Positions 1-8,553 of a stretch of DNA of 64,000 bases are shown piece after piece. This DNA is from Desulfurivibrio sp044068515 (GTDB taxonomy: Bacteria > Desulfobacterota > Desulfobulbia > Desulfobulbales > Desulfurivibrionaceae). The stretch's first letter is position 1. Every line of letters begins with the position of its first letter. The stretch covers positions 34,668 to 98,667 of the forward strand of contig NZ_JBIPKI010000004.1 of the NCBI RefSeq assembly GCF_044068515.1. Direction: 5' to 3'. Position numbers and translations under genes: made by a program. The notes beneath the pieces were generated by a model, which worked only from the letters and a program-made list of their open reading frames with translations, ran no database searches and was not told where the DNA came from.

Positions 1-1
1 C

Positions 2-1510
2 GGTATTTTGGCCCTGATGGGGGCGCTGGTCATGCCGGTGGCAGGCCAGGCCGGGCAGCATGAGGGGGATCTGGCGACCCAGATTGAAGCCTTGAGCCGC
101 CAGTTGGAGGAACTCAAGGCGCAGGTGGCCCGAGTTGACCAGGAACAGCAGGAACAGCAGGAGCAGATCAGCGCCATTGACAACACCGTCTGGCACGATA
201 TGAGCACCCGTTTCCACTGGTCCGGCGATTTCCGCACCCGTTATGACTATTACAGCCGCGATCGCTATGATGTCGCCAATCCCAACACCACCATCAACGA
301 AAAGAACAAGAGCCTGGTCAGCAACCGCCTGCGTTTGAACATGTATGCCCAGGTCCAGGAAAACGTCGAGTTCGTCGGCCGCCTGGCCATGCACAAGGCT
401 TGGGGGCTGCAGAACGCGCCCGAAGACCAGGGTGGTTTCTTTGGCGGTTTTCCGGCCATCGACGGCAACTCGGGCCGGCGCCTGGACGACGACAAGCTCC
501 TGGTGGATCGGGCCATTGTCAACTGGAACAATATCGGCGGCAGCAATTTCTGGTTTTCCGTCGGCCGGCGCCCCACCACCGATGGCATGCCCAACCAGTT
601 AAGGCAGAACGAAGAGCGCCGGATGGCCACCCCGGTTTCCTACATGGACTGGCCCTTTGACGGCCTGACCATCGGCTACGCCTACGACCAGCTGTTCAAC
701 GCCATCGCCCTGCCCGGCCGGATCCGCTTCTGCTACGGCCGGGGCTTTGAGGCCGGGCTGGGGGCGGATACCATCAAAGACACCGACTTCATGGGGATCA
801 GCTGGGATATTTACAACCAGGGCGACCGCTTCGTTTATTTTCAGTCCTATATCGCCATGGATGTTTTCAACTATCCCGACTTTGCCGACCCCCTGTTTAA
901 CGCTTTTGCCCCGGATATGATGGGACCGCGCCAGAATATCGGCGATATCTACCATACCTCCGCCCTTTACCTGGACAAGTGGCAGAACCTGAACTACTTT
1001 GTCGCCGGGGCCTGGAGCCGAACCGATCCCAACCAGCACGGGATGTTCAATGATCCGATTGCCATGATGATGGGAGCCGGGCCCAACACCAGTTCGGAAA
1101 ACGGTTACTCGGTCTATGTCGGGGTTCGCTATGACCTGCCCCAGCAGCCCTTCAAGGTCGGTTTGGAGTTCAACTACGGCAGCGAGTACTGGATCGGGAT
1201 GAGCCCGGGCCACGATGATATCTACGCCTCCAAGCTGGCCACCCGCGGCCAGGTTTACGAGGTTTACGGGATTTACGAGATTCCCGGCCGGGCCGTTTCC
1301 CGCCTGGGCCGGGCCTTTATCCGGGCGGGCTACCAGCATTACCGCTACGACTACACCGGCTCGTTGGACTGGAACTTGCGGCCCTACGATGTCGGCAGTG
1401 CGGCGGATCGCCAAACCGTTGCCGCCCTGGCCGAAGCCTTGGGGCCTATGACCCCGGCCATGGTGGACAAGGCCGATCAGGTCTATGTCACCTTTGAAGC
1501 CAAGTTTTAA
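2..1510 (+). CDS. Outer-membrane DUF3373-like beta-barrel protein (5' truncated by window)
   Basis: The gene enters the window already open, so the true start and most of the signal peptide lie upstream; what remains begins with the hydrophobic end of a signal peptide (MGALVMPVAGQAG). Next comes a short coiled coil rich in Gln and Glu (about residues 20-60), then a long region with alternating aromatic and polar residues, including WSGDFRTRYDY, and a final residue Phe. This pattern suits an outer-membrane beta-barrel with an N-terminal periplasmic coiled coil, as in the DUF3373 family of deltaproteobacteria and Aquificota. The family's substrate is unknown. It could instead be a general porin with an SLH-less coiled-coil anchor. 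A strong terminator follows directly after the stop. Confidence 0.6.
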   Translation, partial: GILALMGALVMPVAGQAGQHEGDLATQIEALSRQLEELKAQVARVDQEQQEQQEQISAIDNTVWHDMSTRFHWSGDFRTRYDYYSRDRYDVANPNTTINEKNKSLVSNRLRLNMYAQVQENVEFVGRLAMHKAWGLQNAPEDQGGFFGGFPAIDGNSGRRLDDDKLLVDRAIVNWNNIGGSNFWFSVGRRPTTDGMPNQLRQNEERRMATPVSYMDWPFDGLTIGYAYDQLFNAIALPGRIRFCYGRGFEAGLGADTIKDTDFMGISWDIYNQGDRFVYFQSYIAMDVFNYPDFADPLFNAFAPDMMGPRQNIGDIYHTSALYLDKWQNLNYFVAGAWSRTDPNQHGMFNDPIAMMMGAGPNTSSENGYSVYVGVRYDLPQQPFKVGLEFNYGSEYWIGMSPGHDDIYASKLATRGQVYEVYGIYEIPGRAVSRLGRAFIRAGYQHYRYDYTGSLDWNLRPYDVGSAADRQTVAALAEALGPMTPAMVDKADQVYVTFEAKF

Positions 1511-1520
1511 CTAAGGCCTA

Positions 1521-1577
1521 AAAAAAAGGTCCCATCCCGGGTGGCAGTCATAACCCCGGGATGGGACCTTTTTTTTT
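1521..1577. terminator. Bidirectional rho-independent terminator
   Basis: Near-perfect inverted repeat with stem AGGTCCCATCCCGGG and its complement, flanked by an A run on the left and a T9 run on the right. It ends the DUF3373-like gene on plus and can also serve the ArsR gene on minus. The bases from 1578 to the ArsR stop at 1734 hold nothing else I can support. Confidence 0.9.
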
Positions 1578-1733
1578 GCTCCATTTACGCTCGGATCCGG
1601 CCCGCTCATCAAACCCGCAGCGAATAGCTTTCCTGCGCTGATGTTTCTCCCTCACAGCCCGGAACATGCTGGCTTTTCCGGCGGCGGGGTCGGCTTTCTT
1701 ACTGCGCTAAACCAGGGGCAGGGGAAAAGCTCA

Positions 1734-2120
1734 TCAATTGCCGCAGTCCTCGCCGCCGCAGGCGGGATTGCCGGTCGCAGAACCGAAGCGGCTTTCAACG
1801 CAGTGCATGATGCTGGCCAAAGCCGGCTCGGCGATGCGGTAGAATATCCGGCGCCCTTCGCGGCGGTTTTCGAGAAAGCCCCGGTCCTTCAAGAGCCGTA
1901 AATGTTCCGAAACCATCGGGCTCGGGAGCTTGCAGGCCCGGGCCAGCTCTCCCACCGATTCCTCGTGGGCCAAGAGAATCTGGATGATCCGCAGCCGGTG
2001 GGGGTGAGCCAGGGTGCGCAGGCACTCGGCCGCTTTTTCAAGGGAAGTCATGGGTAAAAGCTGAGCGCACTCGGTCACGTTATCCTCGCGGTTGCCGGAT
2101 GGTTGCTGGTAATGATTCAT
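1734..2120 (-). CDS. ArsR-family winged-helix transcriptional regulator
   Basis: A 128-residue DNA-binding repressor of the ArsR/SmtB type. The core runs LRTLAHPHRLRIIQILL, then SVGELARACKL, then SPMVSEHLRLLKDRGFL (recognition helix), then a beta-wing RREGRRIFYRI. Cysteines near the N-terminus (TECAQLL) and a Cys-rich tail (ACGGEDCG) could bind metal or respond to thiols, but this is inference. The start is uncertain: ATG at 2120 gives the whole N-terminal extension, while ATG at 2051 would start just before the core; neither has a clear ribosome site. It is divergent from uppP with 94 bases between them, so it may control uppP or itself. The target ligand cannot be read from the sequence. 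Confidence 0.8.
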   Translation of the reverse strand: MNHYQQPSGNREDNVTECAQLLPMTSLEKAAECLRTLAHPHRLRIIQILLAHEESVGELARACKLPSPMVSEHLRLLKDRGFLENRREGRRIFYRIAEPALASIMHCVESRFGSATGNPACGGEDCGN

Positions 2121-2214
2121 AACAGTCGCATAACTACCACAAAAATCATCCCTAAGGCAAGCCGCATCCGCTTTTCTGTTGACCCCCCGGGCTGGGGTCG
2201 TTATAGCTGGCTCC

Positions 2215-3012
2215 ATGGATTTGCTGCAGATCATCATTCTGGCGGTGGTGCAGGGCCTCACCGAGTTTCTGCCCATCTCTTCCTCGGCCCACCTGATCCT
2301 GGTGCCGGTTCTCACCGACTGGACCGATCAGGGCTTGAGCTTCGATATTGCCGTCCACCTGGGCAGTCTGGCGGCGGTGCTCAGCTATTTCCGCCGGGAG
2401 CTGCTGGCCATGAGCCGGGACTGGGGCCGGTCCCTGGTCGAGCGCCGGCTGGTGGGAGAAAGCCGCCTGGCTTGGGGGGTGCTGCTGGGCACCATCCCGG
2501 TGGGCCTGGCCGGCCTGGCCCTGCGGGGGATGGTGGCGGATCATTGGCGCTCGCCGCTGGTGATCGCCGCCAGCCTGATCGGCTTCGGCCTGATTTTGGC
2601 CTGGTCGGACTGGAAGCACCAAAACGGCCGCGACGAGCACAGCCTGAGCTGGAAGGATATCGCCATCATCGGCGGCGCCCAGGCCCTGGCCCTGATTCCC
2701 GGCACCTCCCGTTCCGGGATCACCATGACCGCCGCCCTTTTCCTCGGCTTGAGCCGCGAGGCCGCCAGCCGCTTCTCCTTTCTGCTCTCGATTCCGGTGA
2801 TTCTGCTGGCCATCGGCCTGGAGACCCTGACCCTGGTTCGCGGCGAAGAAGCGGTCGACTGGGCCAGCCTGGCCCTGGGCACTTTGCTGGCCGGGATCAG
2901 CGCCTATCTCTGCATCCACTACTTTCTCGCCTTCATTCGCCGGATCGGGATGCAGCCCTTCGTGATCTACCGGGTCGCTCTCGGCCTGGTCCTCTTCTAT
3001 TTCTTCTGGTAA
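2215..3012 (+). CDS. uppP: Undecaprenyl-diphosphate phosphatase
   Basis: UppP (BacA) removes a phosphate from undecaprenyl diphosphate, regenerating the lipid carrier for peptidoglycan and O-antigen synthesis at the inner membrane. The protein of 265 residues has the family length. It carries both signature regions: QGLTEFLPISSSAHL near the N-terminus (Glu and Ser cluster) and PGTSRSGITMTAALFLG around residue 160-175 (the second active-site loop with the essential Arg). About eight membrane segments are visible. ATG at 2215 is chosen because the protein then begins MDLLQIIILAVVQG as in homologues; an earlier TTG at 2179 adds a non-conserved stretch. It converges on the TauE/SafE gene with a long palindrome between them. 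Confidence 0.93.
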   Translation: MDLLQIIILAVVQGLTEFLPISSSAHLILVPVLTDWTDQGLSFDIAVHLGSLAAVLSYFRRELLAMSRDWGRSLVERRLVGESRLAWGVLLGTIPVGLAGLALRGMVADHWRSPLVIAASLIGFGLILAWSDWKHQNGRDEHSLSWKDIAIIGGAQALALIPGTSRSGITMTAALFLGLSREAASRFSFLLSIPVILLAIGLETLTLVRGEEAVDWASLALGTLLAGISAYLCIHYFLAFIRRIGMQPFVIYRVALGLVLFYFFW

Positions 3013-3053
3013 ATCATCCCGCTGGCCACCACCGGTCGAGCCGCAACAGTTCC

Positions 3054-3164
3054 GGGTAAGCGGCCAGGGGGTGGTCCAGGTTGCGCCAGCAGACCGGAGC
3101 CGCGTACCCCTGTCCGCAAGTCGGTCTGATTGAGCAAGATGGGCCACCCCCTGGCCGCTTACCC
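3054..3164. repeat. Long intergenic palindrome, copy A of a repeat family
   Basis: Perfect 21-base arms (3054-3074 and 3144-3164) with stem sequence GGGTAAGCGGCCAGGGGGTGG enclose 69 bases. The enclosed core contains its own smaller inverted repeat (3090-3096 with 3122-3128). The core, read on minus, shares GTACGCGGC, CCGGTC and CTTGCG blocks with the palindrome at 29573-29677, in the same order and spacing. The right arm overlaps the stop codon of the minus-strand TauE/SafE gene. It may act as a bidirectional terminator between two convergent genes, but there is no T run. Confidence 0.75.
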
Positions 3165-3955
3165 TAGACCAGGCCGGCGGCCAGGGCTAGCGCCACGGTC
3201 AGCAGCATTACCCCGGTGAGGGTCCGCACACTGCTCATCTTGACCTTGGTCAGCAGCCGTTTGCCCAGCATCACCCCGGTAAAGGCGGCGGCCACCCCGG
3301 TCAGCACCAGGGGCCACTCGTTCGCCCCCAGGGGCAGGCCGTTGGCGGCCAGCAGGAAAAAGCCGCCGTAGGTGGCGAGCCGGGCCAGGTCCACCATGAA
3401 GGCGATCATGGCGTTGGTGCCGACAAAGGCCTCGGTGGAAACCCCGGTTTTGACCAGGAAGGCCGAGCGCAGGGCCCCCTGGTGGCCGGACAGTCCTCCG
3501 AAAAAGCCGGAAAATAAGCCGCCCAGGGCCAGGTAGCGGCGGTCGAACTTGATCCGGCGCAGGCCGGGCAGCAGCTCGAAGAGGGCAAAGAAAAAAATCA
3601 AAGCGCCCATCAGCAGCTTGAGCGGGGTTATCACCGCGGTGTGGGGACCGAGGGTATAGGCGGCCAGCACTTCGAAGCGGGAGACATAGCCCAGGGCGGC
3701 GGCGCCGAGCATGGCGGCGAAGATCGCCGGCACCCCGAAGTTGAGGACCAGGGAGCGGTCGGCCAGCCGGCCCACCAGGCCGATTTTAAAAACATTGTTG
3801 GCCAGGTGAACCACCGCGGTGGCGGCCACCGCCACCTCCACCGGAAAGAAGAGGGCGAACACCGGCAGCAGCAGGGTGCCCAGGCCGAAGCCCGAATACA
3901 TGGTAAGCCCCGCCGCCCCCAGGGCGGCGACGGCGACGATCAGGAAGGACAGCAT
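3164..3955 (-). CDS. TauE/SafE (TSUP) family membrane transporter
   Basis: A 263-residue inner-membrane protein with about eight hydrophobic segments, of the TSUP family that exports or moves sulfite, sulfoacetate, taurine or related organosulfur anions. Family-like features are the duplicated glycine-rich helices (SGFGLGTLLLPVFALFFP near residue 22 and GLFSGFFGGLSGHQGALRS near 150), with the second reminiscent of the conserved GxxxGxxGxGGG region. The substrate is not readable; in a sulfur-metabolising bacterium a sulfur oxyanion is a fair guess. It starts at the ATG at 3955 and is followed on the same strand, upstream, by the response regulator at 4018, with only 62 bases between. Confidence 0.82.
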   Translation of the reverse strand: MLSFLIVAVAALGAAGLTMYSGFGLGTLLLPVFALFFPVEVAVAATAVVHLANNVFKIGLVGRLADRSLVLNFGVPAIFAAMLGAAALGYVSRFEVLAAYTLGPHTAVITPLKLLMGALIFFFALFELLPGLRRIKFDRRYLALGGLFSGFFGGLSGHQGALRSAFLVKTGVSTEAFVGTNAMIAFMVDLARLATYGGFFLLAANGLPLGANEWPLVLTGVAAAFTGVMLGKRLLTKVKMSSVRTLTGVMLLTVALALAAGLV

Positions 3956-4017
3956 GTTTACTCCACTTGTACGGCCGGCAGCGCCAGGACAGGACCGCCG
4001 GCAAAATTTTCAGCGCT

Positions 4018-4674
4018 TCAATTTGTCGTTTGCAGACTCTTGCTGATGTAGGCCAGGCAGGCGGCGGCCTTGTTGCCGGCCGCCGTCAGGGTGTAAGTCT
4101 TTCCTTCGTTTTGTTCGATAAAGCCCGCCTCCCGTAAAACCTTGAGATGGAAGTTGACCTTGGTGTGATCCTCGACCCCCAGGGCCCGGACCAGGTCCAT
4201 AAAGCGCATATTGCCCTGCTGCTGAAGCAGAATGATGATCCGGCGGCGCAGGAGATTGGCCAGACCCTGGAAAACCCCATCGCTGTCCACCGCCTCGGCG
4301 CATTCGGCGAAGCGGGCTTCCTGTAGGTTTTTGCGTACCGTGGTGAGGAGGGCTTCGATCTTGAAGGGCTTGCTGAGATAGTCGTCGGCCCCCTGCTGCA
4401 AGGCCTGGACGGCGTTCTCGATCGAGGCATAGGCGGTCATCATCACGATCCTGGTTCGGGGCGATAGCTTCGTGATCAGGACGATGGCGGCAACCCCGTC
4501 GGTGCCGGGCATCACCATGTCCAGCAGGACCAGGTCGAAAAATGATTTTTCCAGCAGCTTCAAAGCCTGGTCGGCGGTTTCCGCGGTTTGAACCGCGAAG
4601 CCCTCCTGCTCGATGATTTCGGCGATGGTGGTTCTCAATTCCGGGTCGTCATCAACAATCATGATTTTGTTCAT
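4018..4674 (-). CDS. Response regulator with ArsR-like winged-helix output
   Basis: A 218-residue two-component regulator. Residues 1-120 form a receiver domain: acidic pocket IVDDDPE, phospho-acceptor Asp in LVLLDMVMPGTDG (about residue 53), conserved Thr in MMTAYAS and Lys in DDYLSKPF. Residues 140-210 form a winged helix: ANLLRRRIIILLQQ, then MDLVRALGVEDHTKVNFHLKVLREAGFI, and a wing KTYTLTAAG. This output resembles ArsR/MarR repressors, not the usual OmpR, NarL or Fis types. ATG at 4674 is preferred because AAAGGAA lies just upstream and the protein then begins directly with the receiver. It lies 93 bases downstream of the histidine kinase, so the two are probably co-transcribed and cognate. 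Confidence 0.85.
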   Translation of the reverse strand: MNKIMIVDDDPELRTTIAEIIEQEGFAVQTAETADQALKLLEKSFFDLVLLDMVMPGTDGVAAIVLITKLSPRTRIVMMTAYASIENAVQALQQGADDYLSKPFKIEALLTTVRKNLQEARFAECAEAVDSDGVFQGLANLLRRRIIILLQQQGNMRFMDLVRALGVEDHTKVNFHLKVLREAGFIEQNEGKTYTLTAAGNKAAACLAYISKSLQTTN

Positions 4675-4767
4675 GGCTTTTCCTTTATCCTCGCGGGCCG
4701 GCGACTTGGGGGTCGGTCCGGCTTTCCCCGGCGGCGGCCGGCGCCGCGTCAATCCCGCCGCCAACCC

Positions 4768-6180
4768 TTAGTCATTCGTCAACTTACGTTTGAAAACCAG
4801 GCGCACGGTGGTTCCCAACCCCTCCGGAGGTGAAAACAGGTCGATGCTGCCATTGTGCTCCATCATAATCCCGTAGCAGATCGCCAGACCCAGTCCGGTT
4901 CCCTGGCCCACTTCCTTGGTGGTGTAAAATGGTTCCATGATCAGGCCCAGCTTTTCCGGAGCGATGCCTTCGCCCTGATCGGTGATGGTGATGATGGCCT
5001 GATCGTCTTCTTCCCGGCCGCTGACGGTGATTACCCCCCCGGCCGGATTGGCGTCAATGGCGTTGTGAAAAAGATTGGCGAACAGTTGCTCGAGCCTCAG
5101 GGCCACGCCCGGGACCAGCAGGGTCGCCGGCAACCGGCAGCGCAACCGATGCCCGGCGTTACGGTGGCTGAGGGTCTGCCAGGCAACGGCAATGACTTTG
5201 ACCAGGTCGACGGGTTCCGGAATTAACTGCTTCTGCCGTTTGCCGGCAAAAAGCAGCAGATCCGAGGCGATTCGGGCCGAGCGGGCCACGTTGCGCTCGA
5301 CGTTGCCCACTCTTTCCCGGGTTTTGGGGGCCAGGGCGGCCAGGGCCGGGTCTTTTTGCAGCAACTCCAGTTGCAGGGAAGCGTTGGCCAGGGGGTTGTT
5401 GATTTCATGGGCGATGCCGGCGGCCAGGCGGCCGATGGAGCTTAACTTGTCCGAATGGGCCGCCCGCTGCAGCTTTTCGCTGATCAAGGCGTCGCGTTCG
5501 GTTAGAAAACGGTCCAGGGCGTACATGATGAAATGAAGAATGACAAAGGCGGTAAGGCCCCGCCAGAACTGGATCGGCAGCTGGGCCAGCAGCGCCGTGG
5601 AAGGGAAAATGCCGGTAAAAATCCCATAAAAGATAAAAGCGACCCCGGCTCCGATGAAATTGCCAGCGCCCTTGCGGCTCAGGGTTTGCAGCTGGCGGGC
5701 GTAGAGGATAAAGCCGCTGCCGGTAAGCAGGGTGGCGGGAATGGCGAAGAGCTTGCGGATGCTGTGGTCAACCACCCCCAGAAACAACGGTTGCTGCAGG
5801 ATCAAGTGAATGTAGAGGAACAAAAAGGCGCTGGTCGCCAGCAGCAGAAAGAGGGCGATCAGATAGGGCCGGGTCCGGCGATTGAGCACCCGGTGGAGAT
5901 TGATTCCGAAAAAGAAGAGAAAGACAAAGGAGGCCAGCAGCAACGACAGGCTGAGGTAACGGGCCTGCAGGCGGAAGGGCTCGGTTCCGATCTCCAGGTA
6001 AAGGTAGAGCTCCAGCCATTCGTGAAAGGAATGGGTGAAGGCGAACAGGGCCAGCAGCCAGAACAGGCCGGCGATTCGCAGACTGGCAAAGGTTTTCAGG
6101 CGGGCGACGATGGCCACTCCGATGGCGAAAAAGGCGGCCCCGTAAAAGAGATAGATCAGAAAGAGAACGGATTCTTCCAT
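4768..6180 (-). CDS. Membrane sensor histidine kinase (NtrB-like core)
   Basis: A 470-residue sensor. The first 225 residues contain about seven hydrophobic segments with short loops and no large periplasmic domain, so sensing is likely within the membrane. The kinase core follows: H-box GRLAAGIAHEINNPLA (His about residue 258), N-box LFANLFHNAIDA, G1 box TDQGEGI, F box MEPFYTTK and G2 box GTGLGLAI. The H-box resembles NtrB/ZraS-type kinases. It precedes the receiver/winged-helix regulator on the same strand, which is its likely partner. The signal is unknown; the multi-helix N-terminus leaves open a lipid, ion or redox cue. Confidence 0.88.
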   Translation of the reverse strand: MEESVLFLIYLFYGAAFFAIGVAIVARLKTFASLRIAGLFWLLALFAFTHSFHEWLELYLYLEIGTEPFRLQARYLSLSLLLASFVFLFFFGINLHRVLNRRTRPYLIALFLLLATSAFLFLYIHLILQQPLFLGVVDHSIRKLFAIPATLLTGSGFILYARQLQTLSRKGAGNFIGAGVAFIFYGIFTGIFPSTALLAQLPIQFWRGLTAFVILHFIMYALDRFLTERDALISEKLQRAAHSDKLSSIGRLAAGIAHEINNPLANASLQLELLQKDPALAALAPKTRERVGNVERNVARSARIASDLLLFAGKRQKQLIPEPVDLVKVIAVAWQTLSHRNAGHRLRCRLPATLLVPGVALRLEQLFANLFHNAIDANPAGGVITVSGREEDDQAIITITDQGEGIAPEKLGLIMEPFYTTKEVGQGTGLGLAICYGIMMEHNGSIDLFSPPEGLGTTVRLVFKRKLTND

Positions 6181-6526
6181 GATTCCTGGCCGGACCGGGG
6201 TTCACCGGCGCCGTTGCGGTTAGTGGTGATAAGATAAGGCTGGTAAAATCCGGCGACTGGTTTCAGGAGGCGCCCGGCCGGTCGGGGTCGGCGGTTTTAC
6301 CGGCGCGGCCCGTGGCAGCCGAGGGACCGATACCCACGCGGGAATTGCCGGCCGCCCCCATCACCATACCCCAACTTCCAGGCCGGACCAACTCTTGTCT
6401 CGAGCGGCCGCCGGCCCGGGAGATAAAAATCCCCCGGGTCCGAAGGGGCCAAGGGGATTGTGGAGCCCAAGGCGCTTCGCTCCGGAGGGAGGACCGGAGC
6501 GGAGCGCCTTGATTTATCGTGGTTAA
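6181..6526. other. Intergenic region between kinase and cytochrome
   Basis: 346 bases without a credible gene. The part near 6181-6230 should hold the kinase promoter on minus, but I see no convincing hexamers. The part next to the cytochrome stop holds the hairpin at 6469-6510. The remainder is GC-rich and featureless to me. Confidence 0.6.
6469..6510. terminator. Strong GC-rich hairpin at the 3' end of the cytochrome gene
   Basis: Seventeen-base arms (6469-6485 and 6494-6510) with stem AAGGCGCTTCGCTCCGG and one mismatch, loop of eight bases. No T run follows on either strand, so it may protect the 3' end or act with Rho rather than as a classical terminator. Confidence 0.55.
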
Positions 6527-8311
6527 TTAGTTGGTCGGTTTAGTGGGACCGGTGTGGGTGCTCACATAGGTATCCAGACCTGCTTCCCAGGGCCAGATCG
6601 CCACCCAGGCGCCGGCCGAGGTCAGGCCCCAGGTGTACTGCTCGGGCGCCAGACCGTAGCTGCGGCCCAGCGGGTAATCAGCATGGGTTACATCGTCGGT
6701 ATTGAAGATATGCTGCTTGCGGTCGCCGCGGCCCCTTTCGTTGCTATAGTTGCCGAAGCCCGCAGCGGGCCAGCCGGCGGCACCGTTCAACACCTTGAGA
6801 TAATCTTCGTAAATGCCGCCATGACAGCCCATGCACTGCTGCTCCCGGGTACCGGTAAGCCGCACCTGCCCATCGGGATCTTGACTGGTGGTGAAAATGT
6901 TCTTGTCCACCAGCGCAGTAGCGTAATCGGTCTCGCCCGATTTTTTGCCCACGCCATGGGAATCGTGGCAGTCGAAGCAGGCCAGAATGGTGTGAAAAGA
7001 GTTGCCGTCCTTGGCGTAACGGCTCAGGCGGATATCCATATCCTGCTGATGATCGCGGCGGCCCTTGCCGTCGATGGAAACCGCCCGGCTGCCGGTGTCC
7101 CAGGCCGGACGAACGTGAGTCATCACGTCCATGTAGTCATGCTCGCCGAGGATAAAGCCCCGGTTGTCGTTGGGCGCCCCCGGATAGAGCTTGTTGCCGG
7201 CGGTTCGGGTATGGCACTGTTCGCAGGCCATCTTGCGGGTCGGATCGCCGAAGTTCAAACGGGCCGGGTTAATGATCTTGCCGGGATCTCCCCAGGCCAC
7301 GGCATGATCGTAGCCGGGACCATGACAGGCCTCGCAGGAGATGGTGATTTCCGAGATGTAAATCCCGCGCAAATCGCCCTCCTGGCCCTCACTGGCGATA
7401 TAGGCCGCCTTGGCCTCGCTCCAGGCCTCGGGGTCGAAGCCGGTGGTGTGGCAGCCGATGCAGCGTTCCTGCCAGGAGTAAAATTCGCCGTACATGTTTG
7501 CCTTCTGAAAGCCTGCGTTTTCGCTCTCTTTGAGGGCGTCGATTTCAATGGTCAGAAATTTATAGCCCGCCCGCTCCAGGTTACCGGGATATTGCACCGT
7601 TGCGGAAGTATCCACCGTCCAGCCGATGCCGCCGTTGACACTGTACTGATAATGGGCATCCACCGGACCCTTGCCGTCATAATATACGGCGTAACGCTGC
7701 TTGCGGGTTTCGCCGACAATTACCTCAACATCTCGCCAGTCATATTTTTTGGCGGTGACATAGTTTACATTGGTAACGCCGGCGGGCCAAGTTGCTTTGA
7801 TTGCATCGGGAACATCAGCCAGGCTGGTCCGATCCAGAATCATATGGGAATGGATTTGCCCCTCGTTCCACATATTGATCACTCCGGGCAGGAACTTAGC
7901 CTGAGCGGCGGCCAGGTACTGGGCATGGTTCTTGGGAGAGTTGAATACCGTGGCCACCGCTTCCGGCTGGACCGCCGGCCCCCAGGTGGTTTTACGGGTA
8001 TGCCAGCTACCATCCCACTCGCTATGCTGACCGCTGTGGCACAAGGAGCAAATCTTGGAGCCGGCATATTGCCCGATCAGCACCGGCACCCCGTCGTCAG
8101 GGGCATCTTCATCGAGGCGCGCCGCCAGTTCGTCGATCTGCCGTTGCAGATCTTCAACCAGCGCGGGATCGACATCCTGACCCGCCGCACCGTCCGCACC
8201 CGGGGCACCGGGCGCGCCATCACTGCCGCTGCAGGCATTCAGCCCCAGCAACAGGCCCAAGGCCAGTGGAAGAGTCAAGTATTTCAACCCTTTTTTTCGA
8301 TCTTGCAGCAT
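6527..8311 (-). CDS. Lipoprotein hexahaem c-type cytochrome with collagen-like linker
   Basis: A 594-residue exported electron carrier. The N-terminus has a positively charged start, a hydrophobic stretch and a lipobox (GLNAC, Cys about residue 27), so it should be lipid-anchored. Next comes a short Gly-x-x stretch (GAPGAPGADGAAG) and a coiled-coil-like part. Six CXXCH haem sites follow: CSLCH, CIGCH, CEACH, CEQCH, CFDCH and CMGCH. Many additional His residues could be distal ligands. The ribosome site GGGAGG precedes the ATG at 8311. It may pass electrons at the cell surface or in the periplasm; the partner is not visible here. Family could not be matched by eye beyond multihaem cytochrome c. 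Confidence 0.88.
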   Translation of the reverse strand: MLQDRKKGLKYLTLPLALGLLLGLNACSGSDGAPGAPGADGAAGQDVDPALVEDLQRQIDELAARLDEDAPDDGVPVLIGQYAGSKICSLCHSGQHSEWDGSWHTRKTTWGPAVQPEAVATVFNSPKNHAQYLAAAQAKFLPGVINMWNEGQIHSHMILDRTSLADVPDAIKATWPAGVTNVNYVTAKKYDWRDVEVIVGETRKQRYAVYYDGKGPVDAHYQYSVNGGIGWTVDTSATVQYPGNLERAGYKFLTIEIDALKESENAGFQKANMYGEFYSWQERCIGCHTTGFDPEAWSEAKAAYIASEGQEGDLRGIYISEITISCEACHGPGYDHAVAWGDPGKIINPARLNFGDPTRKMACEQCHTRTAGNKLYPGAPNDNRGFILGEHDYMDVMTHVRPAWDTGSRAVSIDGKGRRDHQQDMDIRLSRYAKDGNSFHTILACFDCHDSHGVGKKSGETDYATALVDKNIFTTSQDPDGQVRLTGTREQQCMGCHGGIYEDYLKVLNGAAGWPAAGFGNYSNERGRGDRKQHIFNTDDVTHADYPLGRSYGLAPEQYTWGLTSAGAWVAIWPWEAGLDTYVSTHTGPTKPTN

Positions 8312-8487
8312 AAAAGCCTCCCTTCTCGGTTTAATGATAAGTTGATCTTACAAGGGGGCCGGCCGGGAGATAAATTCTCCTTTGCGGCTGCGTTGTCCTC
8401 CCTGGGCGCCGGAGCCGGAGCCTTTCCCTGTCTCTCGCTAATCACAGTGCTGAAAAAAGAGGAGGTATTCCAGATAAGAGTTTTTGA

Positions 8488-8533
8488 TAAAAAAGGCCCG
8501 GCGGTGAACATTTCTTCACAGCCGGGCCTTTTT
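8488..8533. terminator. Bidirectional rho-independent terminator after the PPDK-like gene
   Basis: Stem AAAAAGGCCCGGC with perfect complement GCCGGGCCTTTTT, loop of 18 bases, T/A runs on both sides. On minus it ends the 4.3-kb PPDK-like gene just after its stop and lies upstream of the cytochrome gene. Confidence 0.88.
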
Positions 8534-8553
8534 CTAGGTTTGACAGCCAGGGG

